Assembly (NCBI GenBank): GCA_964036045.1
Contig: OZ038390.1
Location: 33,420,819-33,484,818, forward strand
Direction: 5' to 3'
Origin: Eutreptiella sp. 'Long Island Sound 2002'
Taxonomy: Eukaryota; Euglenozoa; Euglenophyceae; Eutreptiales; Eutreptiaceae
DNA length: 64,000 bases
Positions 46,798 through 56,472 of the stretch are shown piece by piece (within the stretch, counting starts at the first letter, position 1; each line of letters opens with the position of its first letter). The translations under genes and the position numbers were made by a program. A model generated the notes under the pieces. That model was not told where the DNA came from. It worked only from the letters and a program-made list of their open reading frames with translations, and searched no databases.

Positions 46798-49700
46798 ATG
46801 ACGTTACACTCACAACAACCAGCACACCACCAACCACCAGCGGTTGGACGTCCGACAGGAGACAACCAACAGCCAGTGGTTTATGCCGCAGCACACACCA
46901 AGGTAGCCACTTTTAACGCCAACGGGCTGACCACCAAGGTCCCCGTCAGCGACAACTTTTCGGAAGATAGGCAGGTCCAGATATGCCGTTTTTTGTATCG
47001 TAACTCCGTACATGTAATGGGACTTCAGGAAGCGCACATCAAGGATGATCAATGCCTTGAGCAGCTTACTAAGCGGTTCAAGGACTGGGGGTTCGTCCTC
47101 CTTTCCAACCTGAGCCCCAAAGGTAGAGGGGGATCTGCACTGATTTTTCACAACACTTGGACACTCCTGAATTCGTATGCCATTGAAAAACGCCACCTTT
47201 TTGCTCAGCTGGCTGACCCCGATGGGGTCAAGCACCATTTCTGTGTTTATCATTTTCATCATGACGCAGTCGAAAGGCAGCGCCAGTGGACCTTGCTCTC
47301 GCAAGTCTCGCCCACTCTCGTCCCGGAAGACACTATCTATCTGTCCGACCACAATTCGGTCACAGTCCCCTCAAGGGACATTTCTGCACCGCATCTATCT
47401 TCTGAGCACTCCACTGTCATCGCCGCCCGTGAAGCGGAACTTGATTTTCTGACGAACCATCAGCTCATCGACACATATGCATGTTTCCACAGTGGCAGAC
47501 ACTCCGATTTTGATTTGGAAGGCTGGACATGGGGCTTTGCCCCGGCCAAGCCGACTACGTCGGCTAGGCCCGACCTAGCCGCAAACGAGTGCGCCCCCGT
47601 CCTTGACAGGAGACGACGGATCGATAGAATTCTCCTTCACGAGAATTTCCAAAACTCCGTGGTGGAGTGCTATACCCGTTTTGTGGCCAATTCGGACCAC
47701 AAGGCAGTTATTGCCTCACTGTCGGCCAAGCCTACCAAGCAAGGGAAGCGACTCAGAATCCCTACAACTTTCTTATCCTCGGAGGACACCCTCCAACAAC
47801 TACAGGCTGAACTGCACTCCATCAACACTGAAGGTTACTCCAAGTGGGCGGACGGTTTGGAATGTATCAAAACTGCAGCTTTCTCCTATGAGAAGGCCAA
47901 CAGAGCCACCGGCATCACGGAATTGCAATCTCTCTTGATGGTCTCTTCTACACATCACCTCTCGGAAGAGGCCTGGCGCTACCTCAAGGATCATGGGTAC
48001 ACCCCCTCATCCGCCAAAGCGGCTTATCAAATTTTAACAGCCCTGGCCGAACGGGCAGACACCGACCGTTCAGGGCAGCAGGTTCTGGAAAGGCTAAAAA
48101 CTACTCTACACGACCCACATCATTTGCAACCATGGCGCCGCCGCCAAGAAATCTGGCGACTCACCAAACAACTACAATTCAAACGAAAACTATACTATAC
48201 TTTGCGCAATAGGTCCGGCCAGCTTCTGCCCGACCCTGAGTCCATGGTCTCTGAAATCGTCTCCTATTGGCAACAAACAATGAACTCCTCCGGTAAACCA
48301 CAAATGGAGGTGAAGCCTTATCTCGAAACATTTTTCCGTGGCAAAAACACAGCATTGATGGCAAAAATGCTGATACAACCGCTGTCACTGGACTTAGTGC
48401 ACGCCGCGCTGGAGTCCTTGAACGGCACTTCGGCACCTGGAATTGATGGAGTACAGGTTTCCATCTACAAGGCCTTTTCGGATTTCTTTTGCCCCCTTAT
48501 GCTTGACATTTACAAGGGCATTCTGGACTCTAACACACTCAACGATGACTGGTCCTTGGCACTTCTTAATCCCATTCCGAAAGGACTTGGGACCGCTTCA
48601 GTACACAATCTACGGCCTTTGGTGCTGCAAAACACTTCACACAAATGGGTGGCAGCCATTCTTGCCCTGCAACTCAGAGATTACATTGATGCCCTCACCC
48701 CTATCCAGCAACGAGGTTTTATCAGGGGACGGTCCATTTTCACGAATCTGTGGCATACTTTTGGCTCCTGGAACTCCCCGGGGGACGCTCTGTTTTGCCC
48801 CATCGATTTCAAAAAGGCCTTTGATTCTGTTTCTCATGAGTATACCCGCACGTTCCTTAATCTTATGCAATTGCCAGACAACCTTATTTCCCTGTGTTTA
48901 CTGCTGTTTACAGCGCCAATCTGCGTCCTTGTCCGTGATCACATTTACACAGACCACAAAATTCTCCCCCGTTCGGGTGTACGACAGGGGTGCCCCTTTT
49001 CGCCGACTATATTTGCCATGCTCATTTCCCCCATCATCCACAAACTTATGGATCTGTCAGAACATGTGCAAGTTCTGCTCTACGCAGACGACTTAATCAT
49101 TATCATTGAATGCGACCCTGCCACAGGGGCTAAGGTGTTCCTCTTAGTCTGGAGCAGGGTTCAGGAATTCTCAACAATTACAGGTTTGTACACAAACCTG
49201 GACAAGTCCAACATTCTGCTCAAGGGGCATTGGGACCCCATACACAGGGTTCAGCTCCTGAGCACAGGCCTCAGAGTAGTCGACAAATACAAGTACCTGG
49301 GCATTGTCCTTGGGGCTACCACAGCGGAGGAGGCCTATGGACCTGCACTCAGAAAAGCCACAGGTCGTGCGTTTTCCATGCAGTCGTGGTCCCTCTCACT
49401 CGCTGAAAGGATGGAACTCCTCCAAAGCTGGATTCTCCCACTTTTGGTCTACCCGTCTCGTGTTGTCTACCCTACAGACAATGTCATCGCCGCGGTCAAA
49501 ACAATTTATCGGGTTGCCCTCAAGCTCAGCAACTGGGGCATTACACTAGACATCCTGTCGCACAGCAAAGAGCATGGGGGGCTTGAACTGGCCCCCCCTG
49601 ACACCTTCCTGCTTTGGCAATTTTCCACTATCTTTATTCGTCATGTCTACAAGGCCGAGGCCATTCCTAAATGTGTCACCGAGCCTTATGAGCGTTTTGC

Positions 49701-51423
49701 CACTGAGTATGGCATAAATGTCTCCCCGTCCACGCTCCACACTTTTCAAATGGGGAGCAATGTGGCTTGGCACAAAATGCCTTATCTGGCTTGGAGCGCA
49801 CGAGCATACTCACTTGTCACTGCCAAAGTGACCTTCAACCGGCCTGAAGCACTATCGTCTGACACCCCACTCTGGCACAACAGACTGTTCTCCAAGCCGG
49901 CATCCCTCACCTACTATTGCCCCCAGCTTATCCGGCAGGGGGTCATTACGGTGGGAGATTTATTCAACAACAGCACACATATTTCGCAGATCGCACCCAC
50001 TTGGGCCAGCATTTATCAGCAGGGAGTGTTTCATTATCACTCCTCTAATCTCGGCCAGGCACCCACGAACCCACCCCTCCACCCGGTTCCGGGAGCGGAT
50101 GTGTGGTCTCGATGGACCACAAAATCCATGGCTTTGTTCCTCTGTTCCACTACCTCCCTGGCACCAAGGCAACCACCTGAGGTATGGAAGGCCTTTCACC
50201 TTCTCAACATTCCCGCACACCACAAAGACTTCATCAGACAGGTGCTATGGCTCCGCCTCCCTGTGGGGGAGCGGCAAAAAGATTGGAAACCGGATGACGT
50301 GTGGTGCCCAATTGACGGTGAGCTAGAGACAATCGACCACGCACGCACGGAGTGCTCCCTGCTCAAAGTTGCTTTTGACACTATTTCCAAATGCTTCCCC
50401 ACGGCCACTGTAGAGGAACGTCCAACCGCCCTGCTTTCCTCCTTCCTACAGTTTTCCTTTCAGTGCCCAACAGGCTTCCTGGCCTGGGCGGCGGTATACG
50501 CCAATTGGCAGGTCCGCCAAAAGAAAAAATACCAACGACAATATTCAGCTACCTGGTCCCGCTTTGTTTCTATCTGGATTGCCACCTTGAAACTATGGGC
50601 TACATGTCCATCGAGCATCCCTATTTCAGTTCATGACCTGCATCTTTTCATCGGAGCGCTACAGTCGCTTCTCCATGATGGAGTGCTACAACACCCCCAT
50701 CTGCGTGTCACACCTCCCACTCCCCCGCCCAGCAAAAAACAACGCAAAGAAACAGCGCGCCGACTGCGCAAACAGCAACGGGCGGCGGAACTGGAAGGAA
50801 TTTTTGACACCCTCTCCGCGAACGGATACACCCTGGTTTTCACGGATGGCTCATCCGCCGAAACGGAAGGTGTGGGCCGGGTAGCAGGATATGGCATTTA
50901 TGCGCACCCTGACATCAGCATCTCTGCATATGTTCCGGTACACTTCCGGCAGACAAACAACACGGCAGAACTCCTGGCCGTGGTTCGGGCATTGCAAATC
51001 CTCTCTTTTGGTAAAGTCGCTATTTGCACAGACAGTGAGTACGTCTTCCTGGGAGCCACTGGCGCGGCGCGCCAGTGGAAACTCAGGGGATGGACGGGAA
51101 GCAGCGGTCCGGTTTCTAACGTTCCCCTCTTGGAACTTCTTCTGGACTCCCTCAGTGCACACACAGGCTCCATCAAGTTTATTAAAGTGCCGTCCCATGT
51201 GGACATTCTAGGGAACAACGAAGCTGATAGATTGGCTGAACAGGGAAGGCTCTCCCATCCCAGATGCCCTGTACTTAAGATCCCGTCGCGGGACTCCATC
51301 ATGCCCACGTACACCCCTCCCACCAAGCGACAGCGCAGGTCCACTGTAGCCGAGCTGGATTCGATTGTGCAAGTTTTGAATTTTTCCCCTTACAAAGACA
51401 ATATGGGAGGCAGTGTGGTATAG
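46798..51423 (+). CDS. LINE ORF2: endonuclease, reverse transcriptase, RNase H
   Basis: 1,541 codons run from ATG to TAG without interruption. An AP-like (EEP) endonuclease occupies about residues 35-300: FNANGL (Asn 40), LQEAHI, SDHNSV, RRRRIDRILL and the catalytic-site SDHKAVI. The RT (about 560-840) shows LRPLVLQNTSHKW, RGFIRGRS, FCPIDFKKAFDSV, SGVRQGCPFSPTIF and YADD (762-765). A Cys/His motif, CPIDGELETIDHARTEC, follows near 1,165. The C-terminus is an RNase H with the DEDD set: TDGS (Asp 1350), TAELLA (Glu 1391), TDSEYV (Asp 1412) and NNEADRLA (Asp 1477). It mediates target-primed reverse transcription. The intact frame implies a young insertion. The RNase H places it among I/R1/Tad-like or algal LINEs; the exact clade needs a tree. 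Confidence 0.93.
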   Translation: MTLHSQQPAHHQPPAVGRPTGDNQQPVVYAAAHTKVATFNANGLTTKVPVSDNFSEDRQVQICRFLYRNSVHVMGLQEAHIKDDQCLEQLTKRFKDWGFVLLSNLSPKGRGGSALIFHNTWTLLNSYAIEKRHLFAQLADPDGVKHHFCVYHFHHDAVERQRQWTLLSQVSPTLVPEDTIYLSDHNSVTVPSRDISAPHLSSEHSTVIAAREAELDFLTNHQLIDTYACFHSGRHSDFDLEGWTWGFAPAKPTTSARPDLAANECAPVLDRRRRIDRILLHENFQNSVVECYTRFVANSDHKAVIASLSAKPTKQGKRLRIPTTFLSSEDTLQQLQAELHSINTEGYSKWADGLECIKTAAFSYEKANRATGITELQSLLMVSSTHHLSEEAWRYLKDHGYTPSSAKAAYQILTALAERADTDRSGQQVLERLKTTLHDPHHLQPWRRRQEIWRLTKQLQFKRKLYYTLRNRSGQLLPDPESMVSEIVSYWQQTMNSSGKPQMEVKPYLETFFRGKNTALMAKMLIQPLSLDLVHAALESLNGTSAPGIDGVQVSIYKAFSDFFCPLMLDIYKGILDSNTLNDDWSLALLNPIPKGLGTASVHNLRPLVLQNTSHKWVAAILALQLRDYIDALTPIQQRGFIRGRSIFTNLWHTFGSWNSPGDALFCPIDFKKAFDSVSHEYTRTFLNLMQLPDNLISLCLLLFTAPICVLVRDHIYTDHKILPRSGVRQGCPFSPTIFAMLISPIIHKLMDLSEHVQVLLYADDLIIIIECDPATGAKVFLLVWSRVQEFSTITGLYTNLDKSNILLKGHWDPIHRVQLLSTGLRVVDKYKYLGIVLGATTAEEAYGPALRKATGRAFSMQSWSLSLAERMELLQSWILPLLVYPSRVVYPTDNVIAAVKTIYRVALKLSNWGITLDILSHSKEHGGLELAPPDTFLLWQFSTIFIRHVYKAEAIPKCVTEPYERFATEYGINVSPSTLHTFQMGSNVAWHKMPYLAWSARAYSLVTAKVTFNRPEALSSDTPLWHNRLFSKPASLTYYCPQLIRQGVITVGDLFNNSTHISQIAPTWASIYQQGVFHYHSSNLGQAPTNPPLHPVPGADVWSRWTTKSMALFLCSTTSLAPRQPPEVWKAFHLLNIPAHHKDFIRQVLWLRLPVGERQKDWKPDDVWCPIDGELETIDHARTECSLLKVAFDTISKCFPTATVEERPTALLSSFLQFSFQCPTGFLAWAAVYANWQVRQKKKYQRQYSATWSRFVSIWIATLKLWATCPSSIPISVHDLHLFIGALQSLLHDGVLQHPHLRVTPPTPPPSKKQRKETARRLRKQQRAAELEGIFDTLSANGYTLVFTDGSSAETEGVGRVAGYGIYAHPDISISAYVPVHFRQTNNTAELLAVVRALQILSFGKVAICTDSEYVFLGATGAARQWKLRGWTGSSGPVSNVPLLELLLDSLSAHTGSIKFIKVPSHVDILGNNEADRLAEQGRLSHPRCPVLKIPSRDSIMPTYTPPTKRQRRSTVAELDSIVQVLNFSPYKDNMGGSVV

Positions 51424-51484
51424 TGGTTAACATCGTCGGATGTCGTCACGTAGATCGCCGGTTCGAACCCGGCCTGTAGCAGTG
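51412..51484 (+). repeat. tRNA-like sequence at the 3' end of the LINE
   Basis: An A box, TGGTATAGTGGTTAA, and a complete T-arm, GCCGG-TTCGAAC-CCGGC, lie 33 bp apart. The body resembles a tRNA-Asp/Gly-type D-arm, but the anticodon arm and acceptor do not pair well. It begins inside the last codons of ORF2 and continues into CTGTAGCAGTGCTCCCCCC. Probably a SINE-like module captured in, or shared with, the LINE tail. Confidence 0.6.
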
Positions 51485-51639
51485 CTCCCCCCCACCGGCC
51501 TCGCCCGACAGGGGACTGGGGCCCCTCCCGTTTCTATCTATTTTTTCACATTGGACTTTCTATCTATTTTTCACATTGGACTGGTCTATTTTCTTAATGC
51601 GCTGTTTTAGATACATACACCATCATCAACTAGCAAAAT

Positions 51640-51812
51640 GTGCCCGGCCACCTGTAGCAGTGCGCCCCGCCACCGCCCACGCCCGATGGGAGGCTGCCAC
51701 CCCACCCGTTGCTTGCCTTTGCCCGAGCCTCCGCGGCTCGGGCAGTGGGGTTCGAACCTGGAGCCAGCGCCGCTGGCATCCAGGGTGCTTCCACTGAAGC
51801 ACGGGGCACCTC
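51640..51812 (-). repeat. Second tRNA-like module, opposite strand
   Basis: Read on the - strand, GGTGCCCCGTGCTTCAGTGG (A-box-like) is followed by GGTTCGAACCCCACTGCC (B box), then the hairpin GCCCGAGCC-GCGGA-GGCTCGGGC. On the + strand it begins CCTGTAGCAGTGCGCCCC, a near-copy of the segment following the first tRNA-like module. Confidence 0.55.
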
Positions 51813-52239
51813 ACCAGAAATATGATCCCATAAGCACACGGCCACATGGCACACGTGCATCTGCATCGCATTCTGATTTCTGAGTCTTAATGTATGTTAC
51901 TCCCTTCACTCTTTGAAACTAAACAGCGACAGACGGGGTAAGGCCGAATGAGTGCCATGCTTTGCAGCCCGGTCAGCTCGCATGTGACACAGTGAATGCA
52001 GTCCACATTTACGGACGACTGCTTATATTGATTCTGGTTGTTCGCTAGAGTCGGCAGCAAAGGACAAGCACACAAGTGACCCACGGAGCTAACCGCAACG
52101 CCTCGCTGTATTTTACATAGTGGAGCACCCCAACCAAGAAGGGGACACGTGCATTGATTGGATTTCGCAGTACTGCTGGACTAATGGCTGGAATTGTCTA
52201 TGGCGGGGACATTCAGTCTATCAGAACCGACCATTGATC

Positions 52240-52250
52240 CCCAAGCAACA
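52240..52250 (+). repeat. LINE target-site duplication, right copy
   Basis: CCCAAGCAACA, identical to 46,651-46,661. The next bases (GACGGGAGC) belong to gag. Confidence 0.85.
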
Positions 52251-52503
52251 GACGGGAGCTAATGGCGAAGGACGGCCTGCCAAGCCGGGCAGGTGCTTCC
52301 GGTGTGGCGAAGACGGGCACTGGGCCGCGGACTGCGGCAAGAAGGGGTCCACTGGAGGTTTCCAGCAGATCGGCGACACCAGGCTCTGGGTGTCGGCGAA
52401 AGGAGTGGCGTACGACACCAGCAAGCCGCCCCCCACGCCGTGCATAAAATGTGGCCATATGCACTGGTCCAAGGACCCCTGCCCGGCAGGGGAGGGCCAG
52501 TGA
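52251..52503 (+). CDS. Gag-like protein of the YR element, 3' part with zinc knuckles
   Basis: It continues in phase from 46,661 once the LINE is removed: TGANGEGRPAKPGR, then a classical CCHC knuckle CFRCGEDGHWAADC (C-x2-C-x4-H-x4-C) and a second, non-canonical Cys/His cluster CIKCGHMHWSKDPC (C-x2-C-x3-H-x5-C). It stops at TGA 52,501-52,503. Knuckles of this kind bind element RNA in Gag proteins. The open frame upstream to 52,120 is LINE tail and should not be read as part of the protein. Confidence 0.85.
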
Positions 52504-53899
52504 AGGGGCGGGGGGGGGCCCGGAGGTCCCCACTGGGGCCCCCACAGTCCGCGATGCATGGGAGGCATTACAGCATGTCCGGAGGCTCACGCACACCGAC
52601 TCAGGGTCGAGCACGGGAGCGACAGCCATCCGGGTCATGGAACCCGGGTCGGTGGACACGTACACCAGCGCGCTGCGACAAGCACTGCTGGCCAGCACAC
52701 CAGACGAGCTCCTGGTGGACGCCGTGGAGAGGAGGCTCAATGCCTTGGCAGCCAAGCGAAAGAGCGGGTCAAGCGCGACAGCGCTCATCTCAGGGGTGCG
52801 ACTACTGGAAAAGCTACGCATCATCCAAGCGGTGGTTACCGAGGTCCACTGGATGCAAGCCAGGGCGATTGGTAAAGGATGGGCGCGCAGGGCACAGCCT
52901 AAGCCGGTCGCCACATGGGACCACGTCGAGACGATCACCACCAGCCGGGGCCACTGGGCCTGGGGCCGGCTGGTGTTCCTGGCCATATGCAGCATCGTGT
53001 ACCTCTGGAGGTTGGGCGACGCGGCCAGTGTCACGTGGGAGTGGATATCAGTGCCGGGGTGCGTTACATTCTGGGACGAAAAGCGCAACAAGAAAGTCAC
53101 CACATACGCCCTCTCGCCTTTTCTTGAGGCATGGAGGGCATATCTCTGGAAACACAGACCTGGACACGTGCAAGTACGACAGCCGCTGGTCCCAGGAGGA
53201 AGGTCGGTGCTACAAACGGTGCTCCAGCAAGTGGTGCAACATCGGGACCTCCCAAAAGCTGCCTGGCACGGCCTCAAGAAGCCAGGGCCGTGTCCTGGGG
53301 GCATCAAGGCGGAAAGTTGCGAGGGTTGCAAGTCTGGGGTCGCTGGTGGTCACAGGCCCAGCCCAGACATTACTGGAAGACACCGCCAGGATGGTCACTA
53401 CCAGCAGAAGTCCACGTGCCATGGCCGGTGGGGAACAGCGGATGGTTGGCCAGAGATGTGGAGGGGCGACGGGTCCAACCCAAGTCACTCTGGCCCGCGG
53501 ATGCATGGTCGCCAGTGCCGAAGATCCCAGCAGCCATGTTCACTAGGGGGGACAGGGACGACCCCGAACCACCGGGAGACGACTCTGACACCTCCAGCGC
53601 CTGCACGTCAGATGAGGGGCCAGATGCGGCAGACGAGGAAACGCCAACGACAGAGCCAGTGGAGCTGCTGGAGAAATTCGATGATGTCGCTCAAGGAGCG
53701 GAGGGACCGAAGATCACGGAGGGTGTGGGTGCTGAGGCTGAGAACACCGAGGTGGAGCCAGCTCCTGATGACCCTGCTACTACAGCAAGCGACAGCAGAC
53801 CTGCTGAGGAGCATGTGGTACACGTTGTGGTCGATGACTCGGATGATGGTGGTGACCCAGTTAGTGATTTGGGGACAGATGCTGCGACGCCAGCGGTGA
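52504..53899 (+). pseudogene. Tyrosine recombinase of the YR element (one frameshift)
   Basis: The first frame (to about 53,285) has an N-terminal helical SAM-like part (SVDTYTSALRQALLASTPDE, SATALISGVRLLEKL) and then the catalytic half: LAICSIVYLWRLGDAASVTW carries the first catalytic Arg, and KAAWHGLKK the H-x-x-R/K region. Continuation needs a shift to the next frame near 53,285, giving RAVSWGHQGGKLRGLQVWGR, WWSQAQ and RHYWKTPPGW. The Tyr at 53,371-53,373 is the likely nucleophile. That second frame runs on into an acidic linker. The open frame of the first phase to 53,899 after the shift is not protein-like. The shift could be a mutation, a sequencing error or, less likely, programmed. 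Confidence 0.75.
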
Positions 53900-54530
53900 C
53901 GGACGACACGCCAGCCCGACACAAGCGGCAACGCGATGGTGACGACCTGCCTGACAGCGCCAAGCGGGCATGCAGGAGAGAACGTGAAGGTGGAGGCGAG
54001 CCGCCTGTGCGGGAACCCGAATCCGACACCGCCCCACACTTTGGGTATGTGGTCACAGCGACTCGGCGAGGTCCACAGTACCAGCTGTGGAGACCTGTGC
54101 AGGTGCACCGCGCTGGCCCAGATGAAGTGTCCGGAATGCGAGGCTCTGGTGACGGACCACTGGCTACAGGCCTCCAAGAAGGTGGCGGAGACGATCCGGG
54201 TGAAGGAGCAGACGGTGAGGGACCTGCTGAGGGACTACATGATGACTACTATGTGCCGATGGAACGAGGAGGCGGGGCCAGTCAGCCGTCACCTGGGAGC
54301 GGTTCTGCATGAGCTGGCCACCAATGTGGAAGCGGCCACGGACATCTCACCGCCGGACATCAGCACGTCATCCTCGCGGAGACACCGGTCTAAGTTGGCG
54401 GTGCCAGTAGAGGTGGCCGAGAAGGGCCTGGGGGACACGGGGGCCATTGACATACCGGACAGTGTCTGGGATGCCATGGCTCCGGCTAATTTCCTGTGGG
54501 CCTCTGAGGGCACCCCCCCCCCAACCATTT
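53500..54530 (+). pseudogene. Linker region between YR and RT (frame changes)
   Basis: From about 53,520 the second frame encodes a very acidic segment (DRDDPEPPGDDSDTSSACTS, VVHVVVDDSDDGGDPVSD) and a basic patch (RHKRQRDGDD, KRACRRERE). Near 54,090 the coding signal moves to a third frame: MKCPECEALVTDHWLQASKK, RVKEQTVRDLLRDYMMTT, RHLGAVLHELATNVEAATD and GAIDIPDSVWDAM. A C-x2-C pair is present, but no family is recognised. A nine-C run at about 54,516 then precedes the RT frame. Confidence 0.5.
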
Positions 54531-55856
54531 TCATCGGACCCGCCGTTGGTTGCACTTGTTCACACCCTGTTGGGGCAACAGCTTGTTGCGGTTTCCCTGT
54601 CGCAAAAACCGCCGAATGCAAGGGCGTATGTCCAGCACAAGAATGAGCACAAGTGGTCCCTGATCTTACCCATGCTGGACCTGAATGCCCGCTGTGTGGA
54701 CCCCCTACCATTTAAATTGCCCACATTGGATGGGCTGGCACACCTGCTGCAATTGTGCGCACTACGTGGGGAGCAATTGTTTTACTGCACCCTTGATATA
54801 AGCAACCACTTCTGGACCTGTCGACTACCCCCACCGCAGCGCGACAGCATCAGGGTGGGGGTGGGGGGGCGGGTGTACGCACTGCAGTCCCTGCCATTCG
54901 GTTGGAAGCACAGTCCCTCCATGGTGCAAGCCATTTTGGCAGCTTTCCTTGTAGAATATTTCCCAGGGTCGGTGGTGGTGATCCAATATGCAGATGATGT
55001 GTTGGTGGCAGGCAGGCACTCCAGCTCGGTCCGTCAGCAGGCACTGCGTACGAAGGCGGATTTAGAAAAGGCCGGTTGGGTGGTCAGCCCGAAGTCCTCC
55101 CTGGACCCCAGCGACCGCGTAAAGTGGATGGGAAAGGTGGTCGGGGGAGACCAGGGAGGGGTGCAGAATGCCCCAGCGCTGCAGGCACACCTCGTCTGCT
55201 GTTGGCTTAGACTAGCCACCACCGGATATTCGGACAAAGCGCTGAGGCACATGCTGGGGAAACTGCAGTGGGCATTGCGGCCGGGGAGGGGGGCACAGCC
55301 TTTCCTGGCTGGCGCGTACCGTTGGCTCAACCAGGGACCCAGTACTGCGAAGTGTACACCACCCAAGGTCCTGCGGGGCCTCCTGGAAGACATTGCATGT
55401 GCTTTGGTCCCATGGGTGCCCCACGGCACCCTGGGATCAACTGATACGTTCTACTGCGACGCGGCCCGACAGGGCCAGAATTATTATGTTGGCATCTGGG
55501 GGGATTCACTGGGGATGCGTATTAAGAGGCTGCCTGATTGGGTAGCTACACAGCAAGCAGCGGAGCTGGCAGGTATTGTAGAGACAGTGCGCACGGGGGC
55601 ATACAGACGGGTGCAGTTCCTGCGAATCTATGGTGACAACATGTCATCATTGTTTTCTGCCATGAAGGGCAGAGCAGCCACGGCCTGTGATGCACAAAAC
55701 AGGCTGCTGCGCCAGCTGCAGCACACCCTGCGTTGGTCTGGGGCGGTGGTTGAACTGCTGTGGGTCAAGGGAGACTTGAACCCAGCGGATGTTCCATCCC
55801 GCTGGAGATCTTATGACTCTCCTGACGACATGCTTGTAGCAGCACTATGCACATAG
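54531..55856 (+). CDS. Reverse transcriptase-RNase H of the YR element
   Basis: The frame is open from 54,447 but protein-like from just after the C-run at 54,516. RT motifs are EHKWSLILPMLDLNARCVDP, motif A FYCTLDISNHFW (Asp 54,795), LQSLPFGWKHSPSMVQAIL, and motif C QYADDVLVAG (54,984-55,013). The thumb region follows (GWVVSPKSSLDPSDRVKWMG, LRHMLGKLQWALRPG). The RNase H has FYCDAARQG (Asp 55,458), AAELAGIV (Glu 55,563), IYGDNMSS (Asp 55,635) and NPADVPSRW (Asp 55,788). The PADVPSR end and the compact RT match DIRS-like/YR retroelements rather than LINEs. It ends in TAG 237 bp before B1. How it is expressed is unclear, because no good ATG precedes it in frame. Confidence 0.85.
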   Translation, partial: SSDPPLVALVHTLLGQQLVAVSLSQKPPNARAYVQHKNEHKWSLILPMLDLNARCVDPLPFKLPTLDGLAHLLQLCALRGEQLFYCTLDISNHFWTCRLPPPQRDSIRVGVGGRVYALQSLPFGWKHSPSMVQAILAAFLVEYFPGSVVVIQYADDVLVAGRHSSSVRQQALRTKADLEKAGWVVSPKSSLDPSDRVKWMGKVVGGDQGGVQNAPALQAHLVCCWLRLATTGYSDKALRHMLGKLQWALRPGRGAQPFLAGAYRWLNQGPSTAKCTPPKVLRGLLEDIACALVPWVPHGTLGSTDTFYCDAARQGQNYYVGIWGDSLGMRIKRLPDWVATQQAAELAGIVETVRTGAYRRVQFLRIYGDNMSSLFSAMKGRAATACDAQNRLLRQLQHTLRWSGAVVELLWVKGDLNPADVPSRWRSYDSPDDMLVAALCT

Positions 55857-56089
55857 GCACGTTTGGACCAGGAATGCGTGCACACACCCCTGCATGTAGG
55901 GACAGTGCGATACAGAGGCTGGGGGGGGGGGGGGCACGGGCGCAGGGAGACCCCACGGCGGCCGCAAGGGCAACGCGTGGGAGCCACCCGGTTTTCGAGG
56001 TAAGCCAGCGCCACCCTGCCCTACCCCCCCGTGCCCTCTCCACAGTCATTCTTGAGACAGGGGGGGGGGGAGCCGCACAGCGTATTCAT

Positions 56090-56198
56090 CGGGTAGGAGC
56101 ATGGACCTGAACCCCGAGTTGTTGTCAGCAATTGACAGGCTGTGTGTTGGACTTGTGGTGCAGTGCATGTTTCAGTGCAGGGTGCATAACCTAAACCT
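56090..56198 (+). repeat. Split direct repeat B1
   Basis: These 109 bp are identical to 56,473-56,581, starting CGGGTAGGAGCATGGACC and ending AACCTAAACCT. The last five bases (AACCT) are also the first five of A2. Confidence 0.95.
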
Positions 56199-56275
56199 TA
56201 GTTTATGGATATAAACTATAGTTTAGGACCCCGACTGTGTTGCTTAGTGTGTTCTTTGCACTGATGGTTGGGTCC
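56194..56275 (+). repeat. Split direct repeat A2
   Basis: These 82 bp are identical to A1, overlapping B1 by AACCT. A 197-bp unrelated segment with CCCACC and poly(C) runs separates A2 from B2. Confidence 0.95.
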
Positions 56276-56472
56276 CCCACCCACCCACCCTTACTGGCCC
56301 TGGATCTGCTTCCCCACCCACCACACCGGCCAGTGCCCTGCCCCCCCCCCCCCCCCCTCCGGGTCGCTGAATGCACCCAGCGCCTGTGCTTCAGTACAGT
56401 CAGCCCTGCCGCCACCGCTATGCAAACACTGTCTACTGGAAGCAGCCTGCCTGGCTGCGCATGCCCTGCCCC

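Larger units (their letters stand above)
46662..52239 (+). mobile_element. 5'-truncated LINE with intact ORF2, nested in gag
   Basis: The element lies between the two copies of CCCAAGCAACA. It starts inside the end of ORF1, carries a complete ORF2 and has an 816-bp 3' region with two tRNA-like heads in opposite orientations. There is no poly(A) tail; the 3' terminus reads ACCGACCATTGATC. Excision in silico returns the gag frame. Confidence 0.85.

Noticed and set aside
51412-51484. Functional tRNA gene
   Set aside because: The T-arm and A box are good, but the acceptor and anticodon stems do not pair and the sequence overlaps the end of the LINE ORF2.
52213-53331. 372-codon minus-strand frame opposite the recombinase
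   Set aside because: It is a shadow of the + strand zinc knuckle and recombinase, where family motifs are evident.
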